Shown piece after piece: positions 16,023-23,491 of a stretch of 34,596 nucleotides of DNA. The stretch is from assembly GCA_028713155.1 (NCBI GenBank), contig JAQTPA010000016.1:1-34596 (forward strand), written 5' to 3'. The position numbers and the translations under genes were made by a program. Source of the stretch: Candidatus Omnitrophota bacterium (GTDB lineage Bacteria > Omnitrophota > Gorgyraeia > Gygaellales > Profunditerraquicolaceae). The notes beneath the pieces were generated by a model that saw nothing but the letters and a program-made list of their open reading frames with translations, did no database searches and was not told the DNA's origin. Position 1 is the first letter of the stretch. Each line of letters starts with the position of its first letter.

Positions 16023-16049
16023 AAAAAAGAGGAGATTTTTCTCCTCTTT
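16021..16049 (-). terminator. Intrinsic terminator, minus strand
   Basis: A 9-bp stem AAAGAGGAG/CTCCTCTTT (16026-16034 and 16041-16049) closes a 6-nt loop. Read on the minus strand it is followed by a run of T (the A-run at 16021-16028), so it ends the transcript of the small gene at 16072. On the plus strand it is followed by AAAAG, so it is a poor terminator for the flippase gene. Confidence 0.8.
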
Positions 16050-16071
16050 AAAAGCAAAAGATTAATTAAAT

Positions 16072-16311
16072 TTAAAAATTTATTTTATCAATCTGCTGGT
16101 AGTAATCGTTTAGCACCTTAAGCGAACCGCCGATGGCGATTAGTAACAAAAGAGACAGGATGATTATTACAGCGCTAATAGCTATCTTGGCCCCTTTATT
16201 GTAACGCGGGTTAGTCCAGACTAAGGGTAAAACAAGCGGCCCGACGCATAAGAAACCAATGATTAAAGAAGCGGGGCTGAAATACCATTTATCCTTCTGC
16301 TTAACATCCAT
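16072..16311 (-). CDS. Small two-helix membrane protein
   Basis: A 79-residue protein of unknown function. A short polar start (MDVKQKDKWYFSP) leads into a hydrophobic helix (about 14-32), a short loop with the motif VWTNPRYNKGAKI, and a second helix (about 42-62), then a polar tail. The WTNPRY type of loop is seen in small conserved membrane proteins of several candidate phyla (from general memory). It lies 4 nt after the PAS gene on the same strand and just before the terminator at 16021-16049, so it is the last gene of that cluster. A sensor-linked membrane role is possible but not shown. Confidence 0.65.
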   Translation of the reverse strand: MDVKQKDKWYFSPASLIIGFLCVGPLVLPLVWTNPRYNKGAKIAISAVIIILSLLLLIAIGGSLKVLNDYYQQIDKINF

Positions 16312-16315
16312 TCAA

Positions 16316-16816
16316 TTACCTCTTCTGCGAGGGCTTGGCGACTTCATTACCGATACAAAGGATCTCTTTAATTGCTCCGGAACTATCTATAATAGCTTTA
16401 TTCGTCCAGAGGATACGCACGCGTTCTCCGGAACTGCGGATATTCTCATTTTCATTCACAGAGTGCAGCTCAGGATTTGAGGTAATATCTTTAATCATCT
16501 GCGTCAGGTCATTTCCGGATAAATCCGTTTTAGCGACAATCGTTCCGACAATATTCAGGCCCAGGACATCCTTTTCGTAAAACCCGAAAAATCTCTGGGC
16601 AAACTGGTTAAGAAACCTAATATTACCCCGGGTATCCATAAGCATGATAATACTGTTAGCGTTCTGGACTATCTGCCTATATCTTGCTTCATTTATCCTT
16701 GATGCCTCCAGCTCCTGCGAAAGCTTCTTTTCCCGGGCTTGTAATTCTTCAACGCGCTTATGCGCCAAGCCAAATTCAACCAGGAGCTCCTGCAGGTTTT
16801 CCTCTCTGTTTTCCAC
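16316..16816 (-). CDS. Stand-alone PAS-domain protein with N-terminal coiled coil
   Basis: A 166-residue protein. The first 45 residues are rich in Glu, Lys and Leu and look like a coiled coil (NLQELLVEFGLAHKRVEEL). A PAS domain then follows: YRQIVQNANSIIMLMDTRGNIRFLNQFAQRFFGF and a second half ending in KEILCIGNEVAK. No kinase, cyclase or DNA-binding output domain is present, so it would pass a signal by binding a partner. The start is GTG 16816, spaced 8 nt from GAGGA; no ATG fits. It lies 9 nt after the EF-hand gene. No histidine kinase is encoded nearby. Confidence 0.85.
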   Translation of the reverse strand: MENREENLQELLVEFGLAHKRVEELQAREKKLSQELEASRINEARYRQIVQNANSIIMLMDTRGNIRFLNQFAQRFFGFYEKDVLGLNIVGTIVAKTDLSGNDLTQMIKDITSNPELHSVNENENIRSSGERVRILWTNKAIIDSSGAIKEILCIGNEVAKPSQKR

Positions 16817-16825
16817 GCTATATCC

Positions 16826-17230
16826 TCAAAATTTTATTCTCAGTTTCCAATAATCGGTGTACTCATCTTCCGATATTTTGTTATCTTTATTGGCATCCAT
16901 TTCCCGGAAGTATTCTTTGAATTGCGAGCTGGATTCCTGCCGGGTAACTTTCCCGTCTTTATCTTTATCGGATTTCCCCACTACTCTTGTCTTATCCGCG
17001 CCTACTTCCTCTGCCTCCAGTACCCCGTTTTTGTTCTTATCTAATTCATTAAAATTCTTCTCCTGGTGAGCCTGCATTTCTTCGGGGGTAATATGGCCAT
17101 TTTTATTTACATCTATCGCCTTAAACTCGGCTTTGATTATCGGCGCGCCAATCTGATCCGCAAAAGCATCGCTGCAGGTAAGCAAGCCAAGAACACAAGA
17201 AAAAGCTCCCGCTAACTTCAGGTTCTTCAT
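16826..17230 (-). CDS. Secreted EF-hand calcium-binding protein
   Basis: A 134-residue protein with a cleavable-looking signal peptide (MKNLKLAGAFSCVLGLL, probable cut after AFA-24). Four EF-hand loops follow, each with 12 residues: DVNKNGHITPEE (40-51), DKNKNGVLEAEE (64-75), DKDKDGKVTRQE (88-99) and DANKDNKISEDE (112-123). All start with Asp and end with Glu; the fourth has Asn where Gly is usual at position 6. The protein is probably periplasmic or secreted and binds several calcium ions. Neighbours are a PAS protein and two small membrane proteins, suggesting an envelope sensor or buffer. Its partner is unknown. Confidence 0.9.
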   Translation of the reverse strand: MKNLKLAGAFSCVLGLLTCSDAFADQIGAPIIKAEFKAIDVNKNGHITPEEMQAHQEKNFNELDKNKNGVLEAEEVGADKTRVVGKSDKDKDGKVTRQESSSQFKEYFREMDANKDNKISEDEYTDYWKLRIKF

Positions 17231-17265
17231 AAATTTCTCCTTACTCTAACGCTGCCTGATTAAAC

Positions 17266-17451
17266 TTACCTTCTCTTTATATCTTTAATAAGTTTTATTA
17301 TCTGGGTATTTTTTTCGTGGATCGCATTATTCAACGTATCGATCTGTTTTCTCGACTCTTTAGCGTTTTGAAAATTTTGATAGGCAATGCCAACGGCAAT
17401 GACTAAAATCAATACGGTTATCTCGATAACAATGTTCTCTTTCTTGGCCAT
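17266..17451 (-). CDS. Small single-helix membrane protein with coiled-coil tail
   Basis: A 61-residue protein: MAKKENIVIE, one hydrophobic helix (about 9-25), then a polar, heptad-like tail (KESRKQIDTLNNAIHEKNTQIIKLIKDIKRR). It has a strong Shine-Dalgarno (AAGGAGGAA) before ATG 17451, which supports translation of this short frame. The tail would lie outside or inside the membrane depending on topology. It starts the minus-strand cluster that ends at 16021. The function is unknown. Confidence 0.65.
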   Translation of the reverse strand: MAKKENIVIEITVLILVIAVGIAYQNFQNAKESRKQIDTLNNAIHEKNTQIIKLIKDIKRR

Positions 17452-17508
17452 CTTTCCTCCTTTTTTTAAGAAACTGCTATATTAAAAAGTTTAAAATAAA
17501 AACATGTA

Positions 17509-17664
17509 TGGTGGCGGAGAGTGGTCCTGCTTCGCAGGACTGCCTAAATAGCTACAACGCCACTACTTCGTAAATAGCTGGTGGCGGAGAGTGGTCCTGC
17601 TTCGCAGGACTGCCTAAATAGCTACAACGCCACTACTTCGTAAATAGCTGGTGGCGGAGAGTGG
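17509..17664 (-). repeat. 70-bp tandem repeat built from the adjacent tRNA
   Basis: Units at 17511-17580 and 17581-17650 are identical, and a third copy of the first 14 nt is the 3' end of the real tRNA (17651-17664). On the minus strand each unit ends in CCACTCTCCGCCACCA, the tRNA's own 3' T-stem strand, acceptor, discriminator and CCA. Each also has TGGCGTTGTAGCT, matching the tRNA 5' end (TGGCGGAGTAGCT) at 11 of 13 positions. Between the two is a 7-bp hairpin GTCCTGC-GAA-GCAGGAC. Each unit thus contains a 53-nt shrunken tRNA-like body (17509-17561 and 17579-17631) with no anticodon arm. No T-run follows the hairpin, so it is not a clear terminator. Confidence 0.85.
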
Positions 17665-17725
17665 ATTTAAACCACCGACCAAGCGGGTATGAGCCGCGTG
17701 CTCTATCAGGCTGAGCTACTCCGCC
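17649..17725 (-). tRNA. tRNA with CAU anticodon (Met or Ile2)
   Basis: Acceptor GGCGGAG pairs fully with CTCCGCC; D stem GCTC/GAGC; anticodon stem CGCGG/CCGCT with loop CTCATAC; T stem GGTGG/CCACT; discriminator A and encoded CCA. The anticodon is CAU. Elongator Met and the TilS-modified Ile2 are both possible; the CCGCTTGGTC variable region looks like E. coli Ile2. Odd points: the D-loop has U where G18 is expected, the T-loop reads TTTAAAT (U56 instead of C56), and 27-43 is C-U. The elbow is therefore atypical, and the gene may be diverged or decaying. Tandem copies of its 3' end follow directly. Confidence 0.85.
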
Positions 17726-17766
17726 ATAAGTAATATACTACCAATAAACCGCAATTAACTCAACTT

Positions 17767-18555
17767 TTACTTTTTCCTATATGCCTCTAAATACGAACTA
17801 CAGTATATATTCTTATTCAAAATCAACTCGGAGGTAATCAAGGCCTCCATCAACTCCTCATCCGTCGGATCTAATATAGCCGAATCCAGACCGTAAGCAA
17901 TAGCCATAGTCAGGAAAGTGCGGTTTACCAGGCCCCTGGTATTAGTGCCTTGCGAAACATTGCTTAGCCCTAAGGTGGTTTTAGGGCTAGGTTCAGAGAT
18001 GATTTTAAATTCGCGGATTGATTCCAGGATATCCTTTAACTGCGCCTGGGCGACATTTACCGGCAAGACTATCGGGTCCAGATACAGGTTCTCTACGGGA
18101 AATTCCTTATCTACGCAGGCAGAGACAATCGTCGCCGCCAGCTCCAGGCGCTGGTCTTTATTCTGCGGTATGCCTTTTTTACTGATGGTAATACCGATAA
18201 GCTGCGCACCATATTGTTTAGCTAAAGGAATGATGATATCCAACTTTTCGCTGTCCGCGCTAACGGAATTAATAATTATTTTATTCCTGGCCGCCTTTAG
18301 GCCGGCTTCAATAACCTGATGTCTGCTTGAATCTAAACATAGCGGCTTATCCGTAATCTCCTGGACAACCTCAACCAGCCAGGGCATATCAACTAAGGGC
18401 TGCTTTGACGCCGGCCCGCAATTAATATCCAGGGCATCTGCTCCACTTTCTATCTGCCGCAAGGCGCATTTTTGAATTTCCGCTTTATCCTTTTCTTTAA
18501 TCGCCTTGCCGATATTGGCGTACATCCCGTTAATTAATTCGCCGATAATAAACAT
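17767..18555 (-). CDS. acsE: Methyltetrahydrofolate:corrinoid/iron-sulfur protein methyltransferase AcsE
   Basis: Moves the methyl group of methyl-tetrahydrofolate to the cobalt of the corrinoid Fe-S protein (AcsCD) in the Wood-Ljungdahl pathway. The 262 residues form a pterin-binding TIM barrel: FIIGELINGM, SGADALDINCGP (pterin-binding Asp and Asn), PLCLDSSRHQVIEAGL, IIINSVSA and TLGLSNVSQG. The length is that of MeTr enzymes such as Moorella AcsE. It is 3 nt after acsD and is the last acs gene of the set; the tRNA and its repeats follow it. Confidence 0.94.
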   Translation of the reverse strand: MFIIGELINGMYANIGKAIKEKDKAEIQKCALRQIESGADALDINCGPASKQPLVDMPWLVEVVQEITDKPLCLDSSRHQVIEAGLKAARNKIIINSVSADSEKLDIIIPLAKQYGAQLIGITISKKGIPQNKDQRLELAATIVSACVDKEFPVENLYLDPIVLPVNVAQAQLKDILESIREFKIISEPSPKTTLGLSNVSQGTNTRGLVNRTFLTMAIAYGLDSAILDPTDEELMEALITSELILNKNIYCSSYLEAYRKK

Positions 18556-18558
18556 AAC

Positions 18559-19497
18559 CTACCTTTCAAATAAATTATCTATGTACTTACCGACCTTTTC
18601 TATCGCCTTAGGATGGCGCATAACCAGTAAATTCGCGCCTGCCTGGACCAAGGCTATCGCGGTAAGCGCCTCCCAGATTACTCCCTGTTCCGCCGGGCCC
18701 ACCTTTGCCTCTTTTGCCCTCCAGGCTTCCTGGCCCACAAAACAGATAAACGGGCAGGCCAGTGTTTTATCTCCGGAAAGGCCGGCTAGGCGGCTGCGCT
18801 CCATAATAGAATAAGCGTACTCCAGTCCATAACCTAAAGCCCCGATAGTCGGATCCATAACAATACGCTCTAAGGTCAGGCCCATATCCGAAATTAAAAC
18901 ATTCAACTGCTTAGCGATATTGATATCTATGGGACTCTCGGCAATAATATTATGTCCGTCAGCCAGAACGCTAGCGACAATCGTCTTATAATTATCCTGC
19001 GTAGCCGGACCGATCAAACAACGTTCCTGCTTAGCTGCTTCGGAACAGGCGGGTAAAAGCAGGTTATCCTTAGCATCATCCCCGCAGCCTAAGATAATTA
19101 ACGGCACACGCACACTCTTTAATACTTTTTGGATAAGCTGCGCTTCTTCTTCGGGGGATTTGTTGCCAAAATCCTGATGCGCTCCCTGCAATCTCAGGCA
19201 TATCCCTTGTGCCTTATATTCTTTCACGCACATTTGCGCCCATTTCACCGGATCGCCGAGGACATCTTTATATCCACGAGTCAATTCATCCGGCCAATCC
19301 AAAGGAAGGGTATCCCAGACTTCAAAAACAATCTGGGGTCTATTAGGGAGCGAACCTTCCCGGAATAAACAAGGTAAAGATTTTTCTCCGCCTATTTTCA
19401 GGATGTGCGAGCGCGTGCCTTTGTCTTCCTGGGTTGCTCCGATACTTACTACCGAAACTTCTCCGGACCATTTTTCCGTCATTAGTTGCAGTGCCAT
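18559..19497 (-). CDS. acsD: Corrinoid/iron-sulfur protein small subunit AcsD (CODH/ACS delta)
   Basis: The B12-binding-partner subunit of the corrinoid Fe-S protein. The 312-residue TIM-barrel protein shows PQIVFEVWDTLPLDWPDELTRGYKDVLGDPVKWAQ and the blocks ICLRLQGAHQD, LGCGDDAKDNLLLPACSEAA, RIVMDPTIGALGYGLEYAYSIMER and DKTLACPFICFVGQEAWRAKEA, characteristic of this subunit. ATG 19497 is 8 nt after AGGAG and was chosen over the internal ATG five codons later. It overlaps the cooC/acsF stop by 16 nt. It would form a heterodimer with AcsC to take methyl from AcsE to acetyl-CoA synthase. Confidence 0.94.
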   Translation of the reverse strand: MALQLMTEKWSGEVSVVSIGATQEDKGTRSHILKIGGEKSLPCLFREGSLPNRPQIVFEVWDTLPLDWPDELTRGYKDVLGDPVKWAQMCVKEYKAQGICLRLQGAHQDFGNKSPEEEAQLIQKVLKSVRVPLIILGCGDDAKDNLLLPACSEAAKQERCLIGPATQDNYKTIVASVLADGHNIIAESPIDINIAKQLNVLISDMGLTLERIVMDPTIGALGYGLEYAYSIMERSRLAGLSGDKTLACPFICFVGQEAWRAKEAKVGPAEQGVIWEALTAIALVQAGANLLVMRHPKAIEKVGKYIDNLFER

Positions 19498-20234
19498 ATT
19501 CTGTCTCCTAATTTGCCTAAAGCCGTTAGAGTTACATTATTATTATTCAGCTTGAATAAAGAATGGCCATCCAGGCTTAAACCTTCAATCTCCGGGTCAG
19601 TTGATAATACCCCGAGAAGCTCCAGGCTTAAACCCCTGATCTTTTCCTTGTCTATCGCTTTTTCGCAGCGGTTAACAACAAGGAAATCCTTTTTAGTCTT
19701 TAAGCCCAGTTCCCGGGTTAACACTGCTATTCTTTTAGCGGCCTTTAGCCCAACAACCGTAGCATCTGAAACCACTACCAGGATATCTGTCTGGCCGGTA
19801 GTGCGCCGGGATAAATGCTCCAGGCCTGCTTCATTATCTATCACCACAAAATCATAATCTTTAACTAATTTTCCCATAACATTACGCAGGGCGTTGTTCA
19901 CGTAGCAATAACAGCCAGGGCCTTCAGGCCTACCCATCGTCAAAACATCGAAATTATCACCCTCAGCTATAGCCGTCTGCACGCGGTATTCAATAAAAGC
20001 GTCTTTACCCATATTTACCGGAACACTTTGCGGATGGCTGGCCAAATCATCCAGTATGGAACTGATACTCTCTTTTATCTCCAACCCTAAAACTTCGGCA
20101 AGATTGCTGTTTGGGTCAGCGTCTACCGCTAAAACCGAACCCAGTTTTTTTTCCTTGATGATCCGCACAAACAGGGCGGCGAGAGTAGTTTTACCGGTTC
20201 CGCCTTTACCCGCCAGAGCAATAACCTGGCCCAT
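19482..20234 (-). CDS. CooC/AcsF-type nickel-insertion ATPase
   Basis: A 250-residue MinD-type ATPase. The deviant Walker A motif KGGTGKTT (10-17) has the signature Lys, VDADPNSNLAE follows, and the Cys pair CYC (108, 110) in GPGCYCYVNN is the metal-binding CxC that joins two subunits in CooC proteins. CooC and AcsF mature the nickel sites of CO dehydrogenase and acetyl-CoA synthase, respectively. Which target applies here cannot be told. The start follows the acsV stop directly as TGAATG, and it lies between acsV and acsD. The presence of a maturation ATPase suggests that a nickel CODH or ACS exists elsewhere in the genome. Confidence 0.9.
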   Translation of the reverse strand: MGQVIALAGKGGTGKTTLAALFVRIIKEKKLGSVLAVDADPNSNLAEVLGLEIKESISSILDDLASHPQSVPVNMGKDAFIEYRVQTAIAEGDNFDVLTMGRPEGPGCYCYVNNALRNVMGKLVKDYDFVVIDNEAGLEHLSRRTTGQTDILVVVSDATVVGLKAAKRIAVLTRELGLKTKKDFLVVNRCEKAIDKEKIRGLSLELLGVLSTDPEIEGLSLDGHSLFKLNNNNVTLTALGKLGDRIWHCN

Positions 20235-22148
20235 TCAACTTCTCCTGCCTTCCGCCGAAGAAAACCTATCCAAATCCGTGTGCGGAAAAAATAAAGCCGC
20301 CATATACTCGTCCATATAGCCCGCATCAACCGATAATTCAAAATAGGTAATTTTACGCGCGAGCTCTTCGGATATCCTGGCCGCCTCTGCGGATAAAAGC
20401 ATCTGCCGCGCCCCGGCCAATGCGCTGTTACCGATAAAGAAAAACCTCTTTCTCTCTAAATCCGGAAGCAGGCCGATCTTTATCGCGCTATCTATATCCA
20501 GGGAAGTGCCAAATCCTCCGGCAATAAAAATCTTTTTTACATCCTTAATTTTAAAATCCATATGTTTAATTAAAACCGCACTCGCCGAATAAATCGCAGC
20601 CTTCGCCCGTTTTATGTTTTCGATATCAGCTTCAGTGATAACTATATCCTCTCCCGAACCGGAATCTTCTTTAAAAACCACTACAAATTCTTTCCCGCTC
20701 TCGCCCTCCCTTATCCGCTTATGCTCCGCGATTCTGATCTTGCCGCTCCTATCCATAACGCCAACCGTAAACAGGCTAGCGATTAAATCAATGTAACCCG
20801 AACCGCAAATACCCGTCGGCCTAGTATCGGCAATAGTAGAAAGTTCAAGTGAAAAGTCTTCCGGGTTGATCTTTACTTTCTGAATGGCGCCGCTGGAAGC
20901 GCGCATACCGCACTTTACTCCACTTCCCTCAAACGCCGGGCCGGCAGAAGCAGCGCAGGCAACCAGAAAATCCTTATTACCGAGCGCAATTTCGCCGTTA
21001 GTACCGATATCGATCAGAATGCTCAAATCCCTTTCCTTATATAAACCGCTGGAAAGCACTCCGCTAGTCGCATCTCCTCCGACATAACTTGATACCCCCG
21101 GCACGCAGGACAAGAGCCCGCGCGGATTAATAATTATCCCGGCTTCCGATGCCCTTAAGACCGGCAGGAAATTTGCCGTTGGCACATACGGCTCGCGCCT
21201 GATATAAGTAGGGTCAACCCGCAGCAATAGATGTATCATTGTCGTATTTCCCGTGCAAACAATACAGGTAACATCGTTTAAATCTACGCTATGCTCAAGG
21301 GTCAATTCCTTGATTATCTGGTTCATCGTCTGGGTTACCGCAGCGTGTAATTTCTCCATCCCCTCTTCCTGGCGGGCGTAGATAATGCGCGTAATCACAT
21401 CCGAACCAAAACTGGCCTGTTTATTATAGGTTACCCTGGTGCCCGATATTTTTTTAGTGTTTAAATCCACTAATTGTCCGGAAATAGTCGTTGTGCCTAT
21501 ATCAAAACAAAAACCAAAGTTCTTATTTGAGGTATCGCCCGGCTCAACCAAAACAATTTCTACCGTATCATTTCTCTTGCCGAGAGTGACCGTAATCTTC
21601 CAATCGGAATCACGCAGCAATTCTCCCAGCTGCCTGATATTGCTTAAGCCGGTCTGCATAACCGGCAGACCTTGCGCTTTGCGGATACCGCGGAAAAGGC
21701 GGTCCAGGTCGCTTAAGGAATCATTTAAATCAGGCCGGGGTAATTCCAAATATAATTTTGTGGCCAGCGGCGAATGTTTAAATATCTTATCGCTTAAAAC
21801 CGCTTCCCGCGACTCTACCTCTTCGGAGGCTGAATAAATCCCCTGAAAGCCTGAATGCATCTCCATTCTTGATTCAACGGGAACTTCAACCTCCAAATCG
21901 CTATGCACGGTAGTAAGACAGGCTAAATATATATTGTGTTTTCTCTCTTGTGCGTCGATTATGCCGGTAGACTGGGTCAGGACTTTGCCTTTTTTTAAAA
22001 TAACTTTGCACCTTCCGCATACTCCGTCTCCGCCGCAGTCCGACTTTATATACACCCCGCAGGAGATCGCCGCCGAAAGGATAGTCGCATCCTTGGCTAC
22101 TTCTACTGCTTTATTATCCGGATAAAACGTAACTTTGAATTTATGCAT
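20235..22148 (-). CDS. acsV: Corrinoid protein reductive activator (RACo/AcsV-like), 2Fe-2S and ASKHA domains
   Basis: Reactivates the cobalt of the corrinoid Fe-S protein when it slips to Co(II), using ATP. The 637-residue protein starts with a plant-type [2Fe-2S] ferredoxin domain with Cys38, Cys44, Cys47 and Cys77 (CX5CX2C then a distant Cys). A linker is followed by an ASKHA-fold ATPase: FCFDIGTTTISGQLVDL (phosphate-binding), VCTGNTTMIHLL, LIDIGTNGEIALG and FIAGGFGTSLDIDSAI. This is the layout of RACo, encoded with acs genes in acetogens. Its start abuts the acsC stop (TAAATG). It lies between acsC and the maturation ATPase gene. Confidence 0.93.
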   Translation of the reverse strand: MHKFKVTFYPDNKAVEVAKDATILSAAISCGVYIKSDCGGDGVCGRCKVILKKGKVLTQSTGIIDAQERKHNIYLACLTTVHSDLEVEVPVESRMEMHSGFQGIYSASEEVESREAVLSDKIFKHSPLATKLYLELPRPDLNDSLSDLDRLFRGIRKAQGLPVMQTGLSNIRQLGELLRDSDWKITVTLGKRNDTVEIVLVEPGDTSNKNFGFCFDIGTTTISGQLVDLNTKKISGTRVTYNKQASFGSDVITRIIYARQEEGMEKLHAAVTQTMNQIIKELTLEHSVDLNDVTCIVCTGNTTMIHLLLRVDPTYIRREPYVPTANFLPVLRASEAGIIINPRGLLSCVPGVSSYVGGDATSGVLSSGLYKERDLSILIDIGTNGEIALGNKDFLVACAASAGPAFEGSGVKCGMRASSGAIQKVKINPEDFSLELSTIADTRPTGICGSGYIDLIASLFTVGVMDRSGKIRIAEHKRIREGESGKEFVVVFKEDSGSGEDIVITEADIENIKRAKAAIYSASAVLIKHMDFKIKDVKKIFIAGGFGTSLDIDSAIKIGLLPDLERKRFFFIGNSALAGARQMLLSAEAARISEELARKITYFELSVDAGYMDEYMAALFFPHTDLDRFSSAEGRRS

Positions 22149-23477
22149 TTAAAGATTCTTTAAAAATGCGGGGATGCCGGCTGCCTCTTTCGGACCGACA
22201 ATGATCTCAAACCCTGATTCATCCTGTAGTTCACCGCTCATTACCGCCACATACCCCGGAATAACCAACTGCTTATGCGAAACAGCTTCTTTAATCCCGA
22301 ATTTATTTAGGGATTCGGTAATTTTGTGCGGAGTGAATTTCTCTGCTGCCCAGGCAGTCAATACCGACATACCTTCCGTATCCACGCTGATAATGTAAGC
22401 TGGGATCTTACTTGCCTCTACTTCTCCCAGGACCGTATAATAAGAAAGGGAAAAATTAGTAGTAATTAATACCGGCGATTTGTCATTTACCTGGCCTATC
22501 GGATAAAGCTTGGGTTCGATCTGAAGCGGCTTTTGCGGGTCAGTATAGATATTCTGCCGAAAAGTCAGGAGCGCCAAAACCTGCCAGGGCTGAACCCCTT
22601 TCATCAGGATGATCCCGGCATACTTGGAAATATAACTGGCTGCCTCCTGCACCTCCTCGTAAGGGTCGTCCTGTTCAATAACAGCTAAAGACGGGTATCC
22701 GAGGCTGCGGTCAGATTTTTTTAAGGCCAGCCTGCGCCCTTGCGTTAAATCCCCTATTTTTTCGCAAATACCTTTCTTTCCTGTTTCTATAACCAGATCG
22801 TTTACGCCCTGACTGGCCAGCGCAACTGCCAATCCAGAGACCTGCTCCAGGTCTTCTCCGTAAACAACTAAAGGCGCTTTATATTCTTTGGCTAACTTAC
22901 TAACTTCATTTAGATTTTCTTTAGTAGCGTGGTAAACCAGCGGATTCCTGCCTTTTAAAAGCTCCAGCCCCCCTTTTAAGGCCTGCGCATCATTAGTCAT
23001 TAGAACCAAAACTAAAGGAGTGGTAATTGATACCAGCCTAACCGCATCAATAAACCTTGCGCTGCCATTATTCTGCCGGATAGCCACCAGGTTAACCTCT
23101 AGGGACTGACCAACGCGTTCAAATTTCAATTGATTAATCTTTTCAACTTTAGCTTTAATTTCGCCATCGCTAAGGTTATCCTCCAGGATAAAGCCAATCC
23201 CCGTGGGCCGGTGAAATTTTTCTTCATGCCTGAACATTACGGTTTCATTGCCGATCTCCAGACGCTTGTCTCCCGAACCCATAGTAATTAATTTTATCGG
23301 CGGCAATGCCTGGGCTTCTAATTTATCTTGGACTTCAGCAGTCAGGTGCGGGCACTTGTCAATACCAACTGCTTTCTTGGCCAATTGCATGGCAAAGGCC
23401 AGACAAGTGGCAAAACCGCATTCACGACAATTTGTTTTTGGCAGTAACTTATAAATATCCAATCCTGATAAGCCCAT
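22149..23477 (-). CDS. acsC: Corrinoid/iron-sulfur protein large subunit AcsC (CODH/ACS gamma)
   Basis: The corrinoid-binding subunit that carries the methyl group. The 442 residues begin with a small [4Fe-4S] domain, NCRECGFATCLAFAMQLAKK, with Cys17, Cys20, Cys25 and Cys42 (CX2CX4CX16C). A TIM-barrel region follows, and a C-terminal cobalamin-binding domain ends in GYVAVMSGELQDESGFEIIVGPKEAAGIPAF. The pattern is the full-length acetogen-type gamma subunit. A Shine-Dalgarno (AAGGAG) precedes ATG 23477, 14 nt after the FmdE-like gene. acsC heads the corrinoid part of the cluster (C-V-F-D-E). Confidence 0.95.
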   Translation of the reverse strand: MGLSGLDIYKLLPKTNCRECGFATCLAFAMQLAKKAVGIDKCPHLTAEVQDKLEAQALPPIKLITMGSGDKRLEIGNETVMFRHEEKFHRPTGIGFILEDNLSDGEIKAKVEKINQLKFERVGQSLEVNLVAIRQNNGSARFIDAVRLVSITTPLVLVLMTNDAQALKGGLELLKGRNPLVYHATKENLNEVSKLAKEYKAPLVVYGEDLEQVSGLAVALASQGVNDLVIETGKKGICEKIGDLTQGRRLALKKSDRSLGYPSLAVIEQDDPYEEVQEAASYISKYAGIILMKGVQPWQVLALLTFRQNIYTDPQKPLQIEPKLYPIGQVNDKSPVLITTNFSLSYYTVLGEVEASKIPAYIISVDTEGMSVLTAWAAEKFTPHKITESLNKFGIKEAVSHKQLVIPGYVAVMSGELQDESGFEIIVGPKEAAGIPAFLKNL

Positions 23478-23491
23478 AGCGCACTTACTCC

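Noticed and set aside
16026-16049. Terminator for the flippase gene on the plus strand
   Set aside because: The stem is followed by only TTT and then AAAAG on that strand; the T-run is on the minus strand, so it serves the small membrane gene.
17523-17539. Intrinsic terminator at the GTCCTGC-GAA-GCAGGAC hairpin
   Set aside because: The hairpin is strong but neither strand has a T-run after it; it is part of the tRNA-like unit.
17509-17664. Possible CRISPR array
   Set aside because: The 70-bp units are identical along their whole length with no unique spacers, and the repeat is derived from the adjacent tRNA; there are no cas genes.
17726-17766. Promoter for the CAU tRNA
   Set aside because: TATATT is present, but the nearest TTGAGT is 20 nt away and no better -35 box is seen, so no promoter was called.
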